Assembly (NCBI RefSeq): GCF_001274725.1
Contig: NZ_LGUF01000007.1
Span: forward strand, 644,001 to 708,000
Source: Sporosarcina globispora
Lineage (GTDB): Bacteria; Bacillota; Bacilli; Bacillales; Cytobacillaceae
DNA length: 64,000 nucleotides
Direction of reading: 5' to 3'
Part shown: positions 19,432 through 29,452 of the stretch, one piece after another
Layout: each line of letters begins with the position of its first letter
Position numbering within the stretch: position 1 is the stretch's first letter
The notes under the pieces: model-generated
What the model saw: the letters and a program-made list of their open reading frames with translations, nothing else
Databases searched by the model: none
Told to the model about the DNA's origin: nothing
Position numbers and translations under genes: made by a program

Positions 19432-19496
19432 GAATGTGGTACCACGGAGATAAAGCTCTTCCGTCCTTTTCGGAGATGGAAGGGCTTTGTTTTTTA
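19432..19496 (+). promoter_or_regulatory. Orphan T-box antiterminator/terminator remnant
   Basis: AATGTGGTACCACGG (19432-19446) matches the T-box bulge consensus (GGTGGnACCGCG). It is followed by the expected terminator, AAAGCTCTTCCGTCC pairing with GGAGATGGAAGGGCTTT then TTTTTT (about 19453-19496). Only 85 bases separate it from the phoD stop, too short for a normal stem I with specifier loop, and no plus-strand gene follows. It probably remains as the terminator of phoD or is a relic of a lost aminoacyl-tRNA synthetase or transporter gene. Confidence 0.7.
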
Positions 19497-19653
19497 TCAC
19501 GTAAAGGAATTTCTTGTTTTTTTACACTAGGAATATATGTTTCTAAATGCTTGAAATATTGGTATATTCATGTAATTTTCAACGGTCCAAGAATGGCTTA
19601 CAACACCTAATATCACCCTTTGTATAAATTGGTAGTTGTAAAACACTCTGCTC

Positions 19654-20397
19654 TTATTCTTTTTTATTCATGCGAGGCATACAAAAGTCCTTATAATCAT
19701 CTGTATAGGTAATAAATTTACAACTTTTAATGATTTTTTTGTCGTTTATTTTCCATGTATGATATTCCGGGTTTTCTCTTCTTACGTACACTAGGTGATA
19801 TCGGTCAGTCGAATATATTTTAAATCCATGTTTTACGCAATCCTTGCAAAACATTACGTCCTCATTATTTGAGATGTTCCGAAACCTGACCTTATCGAAA
19901 ACATTTCTTTTTACAACTTTTTTTCCACCGCATACCCAATCTACAAACTGGTTTTCTTGATTTAGATTTCTGAGGTAAAGGGCTTTGCAGCTTTCGAAAT
20001 AGACATAATGTGTTTTTTTTCCAATAATATCAGCATCGGTATAGTCAAATGCCAGCATCATATTGTTTAAATAAAGAGGAGCATAATAATCGTCGTCGTC
20101 AAAGATAGCAATAAAGTCACATTGCGTTTGATCAATTGCAAAATTCAGGCATTGGCCTAAGGATAAATTCTCTGGAAGTTGATAAATAAATATATTTGGA
20201 TCATCAGTTGCTTTTCTTCTCCATTGGGCCAAATCCATGTCATCCTTGTTTAAAATAATGATCAGCTCTTTTTCAAACCAAGTTTGATTCCAGTAGTTTT
20301 CAAATATATTATTCATATAAATTGGCTTATTAGTACAAGTGATAATCGATACCCCTTTTGCCTTTTTGGCCGTATTGGTAAATAGGGAACTTTGCAT
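19654..20397 (-). CDS. Family 2 glycosyltransferase
   Basis: 247 residues. GT-A fold: VSIITCTNKP start strand, ELIIILN, then DDDDYY (about 115-120) as the metal/nucleotide-sugar DxD motif, and a NNEDVMFCKDC segment resembling the catalytic ED region. It begins one base after the stop of the oxidoreductase gene, so the two form an operon. No membrane segment. Donor and acceptor are unknown. Confidence 0.85.
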   Translation of the reverse strand: MQSSLFTNTAKKAKGVSIITCTNKPIYMNNIFENYWNQTWFEKELIIILNKDDMDLAQWRRKATDDPNIFIYQLPENLSLGQCLNFAIDQTQCDFIAIFDDDDYYAPLYLNNMMLAFDYTDADIIGKKTHYVYFESCKALYLRNLNQENQFVDWVCGGKKVVKRNVFDKVRFRNISNNEDVMFCKDCVKHGFKIYSTDRYHLVYVRRENPEYHTWKINDKKIIKSCKFITYTDDYKDFCMPRMNKKE

Positions 20398-20398
20398 T

Positions 20399-21805
20399 TC
20401 ATTTTGTCCTTTCTTTTGAGTAGGAATTCGAGATATGATCCGCTATTCGGATGGCTAATGCAACTGTGGTAAGAGTAGGATTTGAAGCACCAATCGAGGA
20501 GAGTATGCTATTATCGGCTACGTAAAGGCCGGTAATACCATGAATTTGACCATAGCGGTTCGTTGCAGATTGTGAGGGATCATTCCCGATACGGCATGTT
20601 CCTGATTCGTGGTAATCCTCTCCAGGCTCCATAACATGTATCTGTGCTTTTCCTTTCTCGTGGACTACTCTTGCTCCCAGATAATTGAAAACCTGATGTA
20701 ACGCCTCATTCATTTGGCGAATAATCTCCATGTCCTTGACAGAATAGGAAAAATTAATCTTTATTTTCGGTATACCGTATTCGTCTACACTTAGCGGGTC
20801 TAATGTCAGATTATTATCAAAGAGGGATTCAACTTTCCCGAAACCCACTGCATTTATCAGTCGTTTATTTATATATATTTGAAATTGGTAAGGGGTTTCG
20901 TCCGTCTGCGGTATTAAAATACGGATATTCTCTGAAATGTTCCCAACCTTTTTGCTAATAAATTCTCCTTTTGCCTTAATAAAAGAATGATTTGTTAAAA
21001 AGTGCCCAATTGTATTCCCTGGGATTTTTGAATGAAGCAAGAGGCGTGGGGTTTCCAGGGAACCAGCGGCCAATACGATCGTTTTTGCTCTTAGTACATG
21101 TATTTTTTTGTTGTGATCTCCTACTTTCAGACCTACTGGTTTTCCATTTTCCATAAGCAACTGTAACGCTCGAGCCTTTACCGCGAAATCAAAGGGGTGT
21201 TGTTCCCAAGCATTTTTTAAGAAGCATAATGAACTAAAGGTTTTCCCATGTGAAGTCGCACTAGGAATCGGACTTGCTTCATGAAACCCTTTTGAATGAA
21301 GGTGTTGAAGTATGGCTTGTAAGTGTAATGAATTTATTGAAGATGCCTGATGAATCTGCATGATATCTTCGGCAATCTGGTAATAGGTGTCTATTTCTTG
21401 TTCGGATATTGGCCAATTTATGAATTCGGATGCGTGCATTCTGGGAGTAACTGCTCCCCAAAATAACGTTCTTCCACCCACAGCGAAAACCTGCTCCGCC
21501 CCCAAAAACTGAGGAAGGTGCTGTCCGATAGGATTGGAAACTTCATTATAGTATTTTTTCCATTTTTTCCTTAATCCAGGGATGTTATAGATATGCGTTG
21601 GCAATAATAGATCACCGGATTCAATGACACCAATACTCTTCCGATTTTTTCGCCACTTTTCGCATAATCTCCAGAGAACAGCTCCTCCTCCGGCTCCTGT
21701 ACCTACTACCAAAACATCGTAATTTTTCTCTTCCATATGTTCTAAAGATTGGAAAGGGATAGAAAAGGGATTTGATAATCCTCTTACCACTAATAATACC
21801 TCCAT
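20399..21805 (-). CDS. GMC-family FAD-dependent oxidoreductase
   Basis: 468 residues. FAD dinucleotide-binding motif VVGTGAGGGAVLWRL at about residues 34-48, GGRTLFWG, LAAGSLETPRLLL, and C-terminal HESGTCRIGNDP with GLYVADNSILSSIGASNPTLT, all GMC hallmarks. GMC enzymes oxidise alcohols or sugars. The start at 21805 has GGGTGA before it; an internal ATG (residue 24) has no RBS. It is paired with a glycosyltransferase, which may point to modification of a glycan or sugar acceptor, but the substrate is unknown. Confidence 0.85.
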   Translation of the reverse strand: MEVLLVVRGLSNPFSIPFQSLEHMEEKNYDVLVVGTGAGGGAVLWRLCEKWRKNRKSIGVIESGDLLLPTHIYNIPGLRKKWKKYYNEVSNPIGQHLPQFLGAEQVFAVGGRTLFWGAVTPRMHASEFINWPISEQEIDTYYQIAEDIMQIHQASSINSLHLQAILQHLHSKGFHEASPIPSATSHGKTFSSLCFLKNAWEQHPFDFAVKARALQLLMENGKPVGLKVGDHNKKIHVLRAKTIVLAAGSLETPRLLLHSKIPGNTIGHFLTNHSFIKAKGEFISKKVGNISENIRILIPQTDETPYQFQIYINKRLINAVGFGKVESLFDNNLTLDPLSVDEYGIPKIKINFSYSVKDMEIIRQMNEALHQVFNYLGARVVHEKGKAQIHVMEPGEDYHESGTCRIGNDPSQSATNRYGQIHGITGLYVADNSILSSIGASNPTLTTVALAIRIADHISNSYSKERTK

Positions 21806-21976
21806 TCACCCTAATCATCTTGATAAAGCCGGTAATTCCCATTGTATTTTCATATTTATAATTATGTCTATTGAATGGTTAAGGTGTGGTTATCTGCCGT
21901 AAGGAAAGCGCATATTTCATAACCATAGCTTTGAAATGATTGCCTTAGACATATGCCGTTTCAGGTGTTGTAGAGA

Positions 21977-21994
21977 GAACCGTATCATAAGTAA
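21977..21994 (+). other. att-like repeat, copy 3
   Basis: GAACCGTATCATAAGTAA, identical to copy 2, again readable as EPYHK-stop. It sits in a gene-free stretch (21806-22509) that otherwise shows only AT-rich sequence. It closes module 2 (phoD to GMC oxidoreductase). Confidence 0.7.
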
Positions 21995-22509
21995 GCGCAA
22001 AGTCATACCTAGCAGATGCGTCAAAGAACGATTCAATGTCCTTGGCGCTTCTTGATCTATCTTAGTCTCTTCTTAAAGTTTTATAATTTTTCTTCTCTTT
22101 ATCTAATGTCTGAAATTCTTATATTTGGAACCAGAAAGTTTTGAGATATAGCTAAACACACTTTTTGAAATTTTTTAACTCACATATTGTTCAACATTAG
22201 TCGGTCACAAGTTTCTGCCTTTGTAATGGAAATTGCCACATTGATATTAACATATATATACTTGTTAGATTCACTTCCTTTTGCATGAAGATCTATCATA
22301 CCTGTCCACATTTGGAGCTGCGTGAAAGGATTGAATAAGGGCAAATCACTATTACATTTTTCAATGTTAATAATCGGTCATGTTAGCTTTAGATTTTTTT
22401 ACAAGAGGAGCTCAACATCATCCGGCTCATTATTTAAGATGTGACTTCTAAATCTTGAATTTGGACTGGGTCATTTACTGGAAATTTGTTATATTTCCAT
22501 TTGGGAGGG

Positions 22510-23709
22510 TTACTTTCTCAAGTTTTTTCTATTTATTTTCAATAACATTCCCACTTCAATTAAATCCGATTCTAAGTGGTTAAGTTTCATAATTTTTTTA
22601 AAATCAACACCGTACTTTTGAGAGATTTCAAATAGAGTATCGCCATTTTTCACAACGTGTATTTCGTATTTTTGTTTTAGTAGCTCGGGATAATGGATTA
22701 CCTCTCCCGCTGTAGTAGATTTAACGTTATTGCTTAAAATTCCGTGGTCAATCAATACTTTAATTATTTGTTGAGCTCGATGCTGATAGGTGTCATTCGT
22801 TAATGCTGTTTTTGCCTGGGTTCTGATTTGTTCTCGGATATTATTATTTTTTAAATAATATTTAATCAGTTTTACCGTTTCTTTAGGAGATGACGAAATG
22901 GCTAGATCACGATTATGTTTAAATTTGCTCATAACAGCAGGGGTTTTAGAGGTAATCAAAAAAGCCTCCGAACCAAGAGTTTCGTAAGTGCGTTGTGTTA
23001 ATTGATCTATACAGTTTTGGATACCAATTACGATTTTGGCAGAACTATAAACCTTATGGGCCTCTCTATAATCCAAATATCCATGATTCCAATCACTAGG
23101 AATTTTTCTCCCTAATAGATCCTCCATAGCATCCCAATTGTTTCCCCAAAAGTCTACCCGGATATTTTTTTTAAGAAGAGGAGATATTAGAGTTTGTAAA
23201 GAAGATAATCGGTAAGAGTCGGGGTTCTTTAAAATAAAGTCGGGATACGCATTTGCTACAACTGCAATATCACAACGGTACTTTTCTAATGGCTCTACAC
23301 GATGATGGACACTGTTGTGATAGGCGAAATCTAAATGAGCAGATTTGAAACCATGGTCTTTATATAACTCACACATAGATGGAGTAACTGTGAATACAAA
23401 GTCTGGTTTCATTCTTTTAATTAATGGAATAGAAAATTTCTTAGTGTGCAGTGGATCTTCCGTTGCCCAATAAATGAGAGGTATTTTATTCTTTTTTACA
23501 GCATCATGAATCCATGTTTGTTTTATCTTATAATGTTCTTCCGTCCATCCCATAGATATGATAAGATCTGGTTTGAATTGCTCTGTCATTTCGGAAATAT
23601 TTTGTTTAGTTAGTGATCCTGAAATCATAACTTTATGACCTGCATCCTTAAAGCCATTTGGTAATCCATATATCCACATTGGATGACTCTCAAGAAAAAG
23701 CACCCTCAT
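22510..23709 (-). CDS. CgeB-like glycosyltransferase fused to a LysM domain
   Basis: 399 residues. The first 330 resemble the CgeB spore maturation family: [20 protein letters not shown], a DUF3880-like half (about 1-150) and a C-terminal glycosyltransferase half with [15 protein letters not shown] (about 248-262). A LysM domain follows at about 352-395 ([20 protein letters not shown]). CgeB acts in glycosylation of the outer spore layer in B. subtilis; LysM binds peptidoglycan or related glycans. Single-gene transcript on the minus strand. Confidence 0.85.
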   Translation of the reverse strand: MRVLFLESHPMWIYGLPNGFKDAGHKVMISGSLTKQNISEMTEQFKPDLIISMGWTEEHYKIKQTWIHDAVKKNKIPLIYWATEDPLHTKKFSIPLIKRMKPDFVFTVTPSMCELYKDHGFKSAHLDFAYHNSVHHRVEPLEKYRCDIAVVANAYPDFILKNPDSYRLSSLQTLISPLLKKNIRVDFWGNNWDAMEDLLGRKIPSDWNHGYLDYREAHKVYSSAKIVIGIQNCIDQLTQRTYETLGSEAFLITSKTPAVMSKFKHNRDLAISSSPKETVKLIKYYLKNNNIREQIRTQAKTALTNDTYQHRAQQIIKVLIDHGILSNNVKSTTAGEVIHYPELLKQKYEIHVVKNGDTLFEISQKYGVDFKKIMKLNHLESDLIEVGMLLKINRKNLRK

Positions 23710-23960
23710 GATTATACACTCCTAATCATATATAATTTATTTATCCTACGAATGATTTGGAATTTTGGCACGGCATTTATCTATAGGTAATAGATTAAGT
23801 GGGTTAGATTATTTCCACATTAAAGGATTTCCTTGCGAAACTATCGAATCTGAATTCAGAAAGCGAAATTTCAGTTTTCTCGCCTAGCTAACTACTGCTA
23901 TTAAAGTCCGGGGAGGCACCCTGGTCAAGTCAATGAAAAAGTTTATTTCAGGGGGATCTC

Positions 23961-24379
23961 ATGATTGAATTTAGAGAAATAGATCGGCATAATTTTTTGA
24001 TGTAATTGATTTGCGTGCAGCAGAGGAACAGAAATCGTTTGTTGCGCCGAAGGTGTTTTCGCTTGCGCGGCTAAGGCCTTTCCGGAGTGTGTTTGTTTTA
24101 GCTATCTTTCATGATGATGTGTTAGCGGGCTTTACGATGTACTGCATGGATTTCGATGATAAGGAATATTGGGTTTACCGCTTGATGATCGGATGCGAAG
24201 CACCAGTCAAAAGGGAAAGTGGCCATGGAGATGCTGATTGAGCGGATTAAGCAGGATAATGAGAATAGGGTGATTTATTTGAGCTTTGAGCCTGAAAACA
24301 GTCTGGCGAAGCGGTTATATAAAAAGCTGGTCTATGAGCAGATGGCCGGGTCATCGATGGGGAAATCGTTTATAAACTA
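23961..24379 (+). pseudogene. GNAT acetyltransferase, decayed copy 1
   Basis: ATG 23961 follows AGGGGGATC, but the frame stops at 24003. Shifted frames then read VIDLRAAEEQKSFVAPKVFSLA, VLAGFTMYCMDFDDKEYWVYRLMI and, after another shift, MEMLIERIKQDNENRVIYLSFEPENS, the acetyl-CoA-binding half of a spermidine-type GNAT protein. At least three frameshifts. A second damaged copy of the same gene lies at 35446-35646. Confidence 0.85.
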
Positions 24380-24418
24380 AGGTATTGATAAAGTTGATCA
24401 AATCGAGATGAAAATACA

Positions 24419-24444
24419 AAAGAGCTCCTGCTGTGGGAGCTCTT
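24419..24444 (+). terminator. Hairpin after the GNAT relic
   Basis: AAGAGCTCC and GGGAGCTCTT form a stem with a six-base loop. There is no long T run, so it is a weak terminator at best. Confidence 0.45.
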
Positions 24445-24494
24445 ATTATGGTCAGATTTATAGCGGCAAATTATTTTCAATGGAGGTGAACCAA

Positions 24495-24644
24495 ATGAAG
24501 GAGCTATTTAAAAAGTATAAAACATTGATTGTACTCTTCATTATAATCATTTTGTTGATTGCCGGCCTGCTAGATCTTAAGTATGAAGGGCTGTTCTTTC
24601 AGCTGCTGCCGGAATCCATTCAATCCAAAATTACAGGTGCCTGA
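24495..24644 (+). CDS. Small membrane protein, unknown
   Basis: 49 residues from ATG 24495, seven bases after GGAGGTG. Sequence: MKELFKKYK, one hydrophobic helix (about 10-27, LIVLFIIIILLIAGLL), then a short polar tail. The open frame extends upstream to 24408, but the RBS favours this start. I do not recognise the family. Confidence 0.6.
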   Translation: MKELFKKYKTLIVLFIIIILLIAGLLDLKYEGLFFQLLPESIQSKITGA

Positions 24645-24648
24645 CCCC

Positions 24649-24849
24649 CAAAAAAATCATGAGTACGACCACCGTAAATCAAATAAACCAGAACGATTGA
24701 TCAAACAGGCGACATTCAACGACCCCTCAGCTGCAAATGAAGATATCGAATACCATCCAGACCGAAATCTGGATAAAGCACCTATCCTTGAGCTGGCAAC
24801 AGAATTACCTTCAACATCACCACAACATTATCTTGATGGGAGCACGTAA
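24649..24849 (+). pseudogene. Possible gene remnant
   Basis: After a GGTGCCTGACCCCC scrap the frame reads about 65 polar residues (KNHEYDHRKSNKPERLIK... to HYLDGST) with a stop at 24847. No start or RBS fits it and I recognise no family. It may be the tail of a lost gene. The remaining stretch 24850-25115 shows no feature. Confidence 0.25.
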
Positions 24850-25115
24850 GACATTGGTAATCCTATATTCCCTAATTTCTCCTGAATGTTTCAGCTGCAA
24901 ATTTCTTATCTCTTCTTCAGTTACTGGATTTCTTAGTGAACTGAATGTGACTTTATATATTCTCATGGCTTTTAACCTTATCTTCAATACTTACTGCTGT
25001 CATTAATGATATTTCCATTTATCTATTGATAAAAATTTGAATTAGTCCGAACGAAAAAGACATGGAGTGTATAAACTAAAACAACATTCAATAATTAAGT
25101 TTTGAGGAGATGAAT

Positions 25116-26024
25116 ATGAAAAAAGTATATTGTGTAGGTATGGTTAAGAACGAAGCTGATATTATTGAATCTTATGTTAGATATCATCTTAATATTTTTG
25201 ATGGTATAGTCCTTTTAGATCATAAAAGTACAGATCGTACTGTTGATATTATCCATAAATTGCAATCAGAAGGTCTCCCTATATATTTGAAACAAGATAA
25301 TAGTATAGATTATATTCAGGGAGAGCTAACAACAGAGTTAATAAACTATACATTCGACCAATTCAATCCTGATTTTATTTTCCCATTGGATGTGGATGAG
25401 TTTTTAGCTTCTCCCGGTCATAGTGGAAACCCCAGAAAATTAATTAACAACTTATCTACAAGTAAACTTTATTACCTGCAAAGAGAATATGTGTATTCCC
25501 CCATTAACCTTAATGAAAACGAGCTACTTATTCCAAAAAGAATCACTTATGCAAGGAGAGAAAAGGATGATTGGCCAAAAGTAGTTGTTTCAAGAAAAAT
25601 ATGGAAAAAGCACAGTGCTTCTATTACTGGCGGTAATCACGACATATTTATTGGTAAAAAGAAAAAAGTACAACGTGAGATTTCAAAATATCTCAAATTA
25701 ATGCATTTTCCTTATCGATCTGTTGAACAATTAAAATCAAAAATAATCGTTGGTTGGATTAGCAATCTTTCAAATTATAATTATAAGGAAGGCGATGTTT
25801 TCCACTGGAAAATTCTATATGAACAACTTAAGAAGAATAACCTGAATTTTAATTTTTCAGAATGGATTGAGAAACCATTTCCAATGGATCTTTCATTTTG
25901 CCAGTCGATAGAATTAAAGTATACAACACCTAATGAAGTTAATGCGATAATTAATCTCTTAAACTATTGTGAGGACTTAGCAAGAAGCTATTCACAATTG
26001 GAAAAAAGCCAACGTAAAAGATGA
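25116..26024 (+). CDS. Glycosyltransferase family 2-like protein (GT92/DUF23-like)
   Basis: 302 residues from ATG 25116, six bases after GAGGAG; an ATG at 25110 touches the RBS and is rejected. KKVYCVGMVKNEADIIESYVRYHL, DHKSTDRTVDI and the DxD motif FPLDVDEFL (about 92-100) identify the fold. A His-rich C-terminal part (about 165-235) completes the domain. First gene of the plus-strand glycan cluster; AT-rich. Confidence 0.82.
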   Translation: MKKVYCVGMVKNEADIIESYVRYHLNIFDGIVLLDHKSTDRTVDIIHKLQSEGLPIYLKQDNSIDYIQGELTTELINYTFDQFNPDFIFPLDVDEFLASPGHSGNPRKLINNLSTSKLYYLQREYVYSPINLNENELLIPKRITYARREKDDWPKVVVSRKIWKKHSASITGGNHDIFIGKKKKVQREISKYLKLMHFPYRSVEQLKSKIIVGWISNLSNYNYKEGDVFHWKILYEQLKKNNLNFNFSEWIEKPFPMDLSFCQSIELKYTTPNEVNAIINLLNYCEDLARSYSQLEKSQRKR

Positions 26025-26339
26025 TAATTTCAATATTAACCAAAATAATGTTACAGGAAATATTTGGATGATTACAAAGGATGGGCACATGTGGCTCATT
26101 TCACGATTTAAGGCAAATAACCTCATGTAGTTTTAAAAATAAAAGATCCCCAATCCTTAAAAAGTGGAGGGGTTAATTAAGATATAACCCAGAACAACAA
26201 ATAATATATGAGAATATCATATTCTATGTTCCACGGAAAATTATGACTTAGTGATGTAAAAGAGGAGGAAAAATTAGTTTATTCAATTCCTTTTAGAAAG
26301 TTTTTAAAGGACATTTCAATTTGTAAAGGGAGATATAAA

Positions 26340-27563
26340 ATGCACTATGAAGTAAGTATCATCATCCCTACCTATAATCGTTACCCCCTTAATCTTTTAA
26401 GCCTACAGGCATTAGAGAAGCAAGAATTCGATTTATCTAAAATGGAAGTGATTTTAATTGACGATATGTCGACAGATGATACACATCTTTTAGAAAAATA
26501 TCAGCCACCTTATCGTTTTAAGTATATTCGACATGAACATAATTCAGGGCTTGCGAAAACAAGAAATACGGGGATAAAGAACGCAAAGGGTAAAATTCTT
26601 ATTTTTATGGATGCAGAGATTATCGTCGATCCTCAATTTGTCCAATGTCATTACAAAAAACATTTGGAAAATCAAAATGCCATTGTTACAGGAGGCAATA
26701 TATTAAGTTTTTATTCCACTCTTTTTCCAACATTTAATGACTTCCAAATTTCTGAACTATCCTATTTGCTAAATAAGAGAAAAATGTTCAAAGAGACATT
26801 AAGAGAGCGTGTCCAAAAGGATATTCGTGACGCCTCTTCACTTATAAAAAGCTTAAGTGAACCCATACAGTTTGTATCTTCAGAAGACATTCGCAACATT
26901 AACCTTTTAAATGATTTCAGTATTCCTAAAGAATCAGGCTGGTTTAATAAAGTGATAACTGATGTGACATCCTTTGATGACTGCCAAATCCCCTGGTTAT
27001 TATGTCTCGGATTAAATCATTCGGTCAAAAAGGAATTCGTTGAGAGAGTTGAGCCGTATGATGAAAACTTTAAAGCATATGGATTAGAAGATTATGAATT
27101 TGGTTATAGGCTTTTTAAAGCCGGTGGAAGATTTATCGCTGATCCTAACATAACAATATATCACCAAGAACACCCAGCTAAAAGGGAGAGAGCTACTGAC
27201 GAATGCGAAAATCTAGTCCAATTCATTGAAAAGCATCCAGAAATTGGTGTAGCGATTTATTCGATAAGTTATATAAATAAACAGGATTTTCCATTTATGA
27301 ATAATGTATTAAAAGAACACAAGTTTCTTTGTCAACATTTCCCAAATATGTATAATCACTTTAAAACAGCTTTATTTAGGATGTTACACCAAATTCCCCT
27401 GCAAAAATCCACCAACAAAACCCCTAAAAAACTTTTGCGAAAATCCGGTATTAAAAGGGGCTCGAAATGGAAAGCCGAAATATTTTCAGAACGGGACATA
27501 ATTGAAGCTAACGGTATGTATCCACATTTAATTCAACTATTTGATATGCTGGCTAAAAAATAA
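26340..27563 (+). CDS. Family 2 glycosyltransferase
   Basis: 407 residues. VSIIIPTYNRYPLNLLSLQAL, LIDDMSTDDT and MDAEIIVDP give the GT-A nucleotide-sugar site; LEDYEFGYRLFKAGG (about 250-264) is the ED-type catalytic segment, as in chondroitin polymerase-like enzymes. The C-terminal 110 residues are extra. RBS AAGGGAG before ATG 26340. The preceding 315 bases (26025-26339) hold no gene. Confidence 0.87.
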   Translation: MHYEVSIIIPTYNRYPLNLLSLQALEKQEFDLSKMEVILIDDMSTDDTHLLEKYQPPYRFKYIRHEHNSGLAKTRNTGIKNAKGKILIFMDAEIIVDPQFVQCHYKKHLENQNAIVTGGNILSFYSTLFPTFNDFQISELSYLLNKRKMFKETLRERVQKDIRDASSLIKSLSEPIQFVSSEDIRNINLLNDFSIPKESGWFNKVITDVTSFDDCQIPWLLCLGLNHSVKKEFVERVEPYDENFKAYGLEDYEFGYRLFKAGGRFIADPNITIYHQEHPAKRERATDECENLVQFIEKHPEIGVAIYSISYINKQDFPFMNNVLKEHKFLCQHFPNMYNHFKTALFRMLHQIPLQKSTNKTPKKLLRKSGIKRGSKWKAEIFSERDIIEANGMYPHLIQLFDMLAKK

Positions 27564-27675
27564 TCGTTTAATCACAGCCTAAAAAAAGTGGGCAAAGATA
27601 TTGTTACGCTCTGGAAAGATAATTCATACCTTAGTATTAAAATCAGAGGAGGATCTTTAAGTAAGGAGGGATTTT

Positions 27676-28458
27676 ATGAAAGTCATTATTTTAGCTGGAG
27701 GGTTTGGGCAAAGAATAAGTGAAGAAACCCATTTAAAACCAAAGCCTATGATTGAAATTGGAGATAAGCCCATTTTATGGCATATAATGAGACTTTACTC
27801 AAGTTATGGTTTCAACGATTTTATTATTTGCTTAGGATATAAAAGTCATATTATTAAAGAGTATTTCTCCAATTATTTTTTGTACAATTCAGATGTAACT
27901 TTTGATATGCGCGAACAAAGCAAATGTACTATTCACCAGCACACCACCGAACCATGGAAAGTAACCTTAGTTGATACTGGTTTAAATACATTAACAGGCG
28001 GGCGGTTAAAAAGAATACAGAGGTATGTGGGCGATGAACCTTTTATGTTGACATATGGTGATGGAGTTAGCGATGTGAATATTAAAGAATTAGTTGAATT
28101 TCACCACTCACATGAGAAATTGGCTACAGTAACAGCTACAAAGCCCAAAGGCAGATTCGGAATGTTATCCTTGTCTTCTGAACAAAAAGTAGAGAATTTC
28201 CAAGAAAAGATACAAGGGGATGGCGGATGGATCAATGCCGGCTTTTTTGTATTAGAGCCGGAAATCTTTAATTATTTAACAAACGGGGATCAAACTGCTT
28301 TTGAAAAGGAACCTTTGGAGAACCTGGCTAAAGACAAGCAATTAATGGCCTTTAAGCATCATGGCTTTTGGCAGCCAATGGACACTTTACGAGATAGAAA
28401 GTATTTAGAAGAACTTTGGGCTTCAGGTAGTGCTCCTTGGACAACAGAGCGCAAATAA
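27676..28458 (+). CDS. rfbF: Glucose-1-phosphate cytidylyltransferase (RfbF/YfnH-like)
   Basis: 260 residues, the usual length. Nucleotidyltransferase signature LAGGFGQRISEETHLKPKPMIEIGDKPI at residues 5-32, the TYGDGVSDV metal site (about 135) and GWINAGFFVLEPE. It makes CDP-glucose, precursor of CDP-deoxyhexoses. B. subtilis YfnH is a spore-coat glycan relative. The next genes are SDR enzymes that could use the product. RBS AAGGAGGG. Confidence 0.92.
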   Translation: MKVIILAGGFGQRISEETHLKPKPMIEIGDKPILWHIMRLYSSYGFNDFIICLGYKSHIIKEYFSNYFLYNSDVTFDMREQSKCTIHQHTTEPWKVTLVDTGLNTLTGGRLKRIQRYVGDEPFMLTYGDGVSDVNIKELVEFHHSHEKLATVTATKPKGRFGMLSLSSEQKVENFQEKIQGDGGWINAGFFVLEPEIFNYLTNGDQTAFEKEPLENLAKDKQLMAFKHHGFWQPMDTLRDRKYLEELWASGSAPWTTERK

Positions 28459-28489
28459 AGTCTTATAGAATCCTAAGTTGGAGGTAATG

Positions 28490-29404
28490 ATGAAAATATT
28501 AATTACTGGTTCAACGGGTTTCTTGGGCAGTCATTTAACCAAGATGTTGGTAAAAGAAGGATATGAAGTTATTCTTTTAAAAAGAAGCTTCTCAAACACT
28601 TGGAGAATTTCAGACATTTTGTCCAAAGTAACTGTATTTAATATCGATCAATGTCCAATTGAGCAGCCCTTTATGGAATGTGGGCCAATAGATGTTGTTA
28701 TACACACGGCAACCATGTATGACCGAAATAATGAAAGACACTCACAATTGCATAAGGCTAACGTTTCTTTTCCATTACAATTATTAGAAACAGCTATTTC
28801 CTTTCAAACCAATGCATTTATCAACACGGATTCATTTATTCATAAGAATAATGCAGGGTATAGGCATCTAGCGGGTTATGCATTAACGAAGAAACAGTTT
28901 CTAGAATGGGGAAAGGAATTAAGCACAGCAAAGAATATTCGCTTTATTAATGTGAGATTAGAGCATTTATATGGATCCTTTGATAGCGAGAGTAAATTCT
29001 GTGCACATGTTATAAAGAGTTGTTTAAACAATGTTCCTGAATTACATCTTACTGAAGGTAATCAAAAAAGGGATTTTATTCATATTAAAGATGTGGTCTC
29101 TGCATATTCTTTATTATTAAAGCAAAATTGGTCTGATTTTCCAAGCTTTAAGGAATATGAATTAGGAACAGGGAAAACGTTAACAGTTCGCCATTTTGTA
29201 GAACTTGTTCACAGACACTCCCAATCTATAACGAAACTGCATTTCGGTTCGCTGCCACAAAGAGACAATGAAATAATGGAATCAGCAGCCAATATTGACG
29301 AACTGAAAAAATTAGGATGGACCAATAAGATAACAGTAGAAAAAGGAATTGAACTAACAATAAGCGATGAAAAAAATTACAAAATGGATGACATAACTGA
29401 TTAA
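28490..29404 (+). CDS. NAD-dependent epimerase/dehydratase (SDR)
   Basis: 304 residues from ATG 28490 (MKILITGSTGFLGSHL), best spaced from GGAGG at 28480-28484. Rossmann GxxGxxG at 7-13 and YALTKKQF (Y-x3-K) around 129. It resembles CDP-abequose/paratose synthase-type reductases or 4-keto-sugar epimerases. Position 30 bases after rfbF supports action on a CDP-sugar, but the exact reaction is not determined. Confidence 0.82.
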   Translation: MKILITGSTGFLGSHLTKMLVKEGYEVILLKRSFSNTWRISDILSKVTVFNIDQCPIEQPFMECGPIDVVIHTATMYDRNNERHSQLHKANVSFPLQLLETAISFQTNAFINTDSFIHKNNAGYRHLAGYALTKKQFLEWGKELSTAKNIRFINVRLEHLYGSFDSESKFCAHVIKSCLNNVPELHLTEGNQKRDFIHIKDVVSAYSLLLKQNWSDFPSFKEYELGTGKTLTVRHFVELVHRHSQSITKLHFGSLPQRDNEIMESAANIDELKKLGWTNKITVEKGIELTISDEKNYKMDDITD

Positions 29405-29452
29405 TATCCAAACTTGATTACACAAGAATCTAAGTTGAGGTGGATAAACAGA

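Noticed and set aside
24737..25006. 89-residue open frame
   Set aside because: No RBS and no recognisable domain; it overlaps another weak frame and looks like chance in AT-rich DNA.
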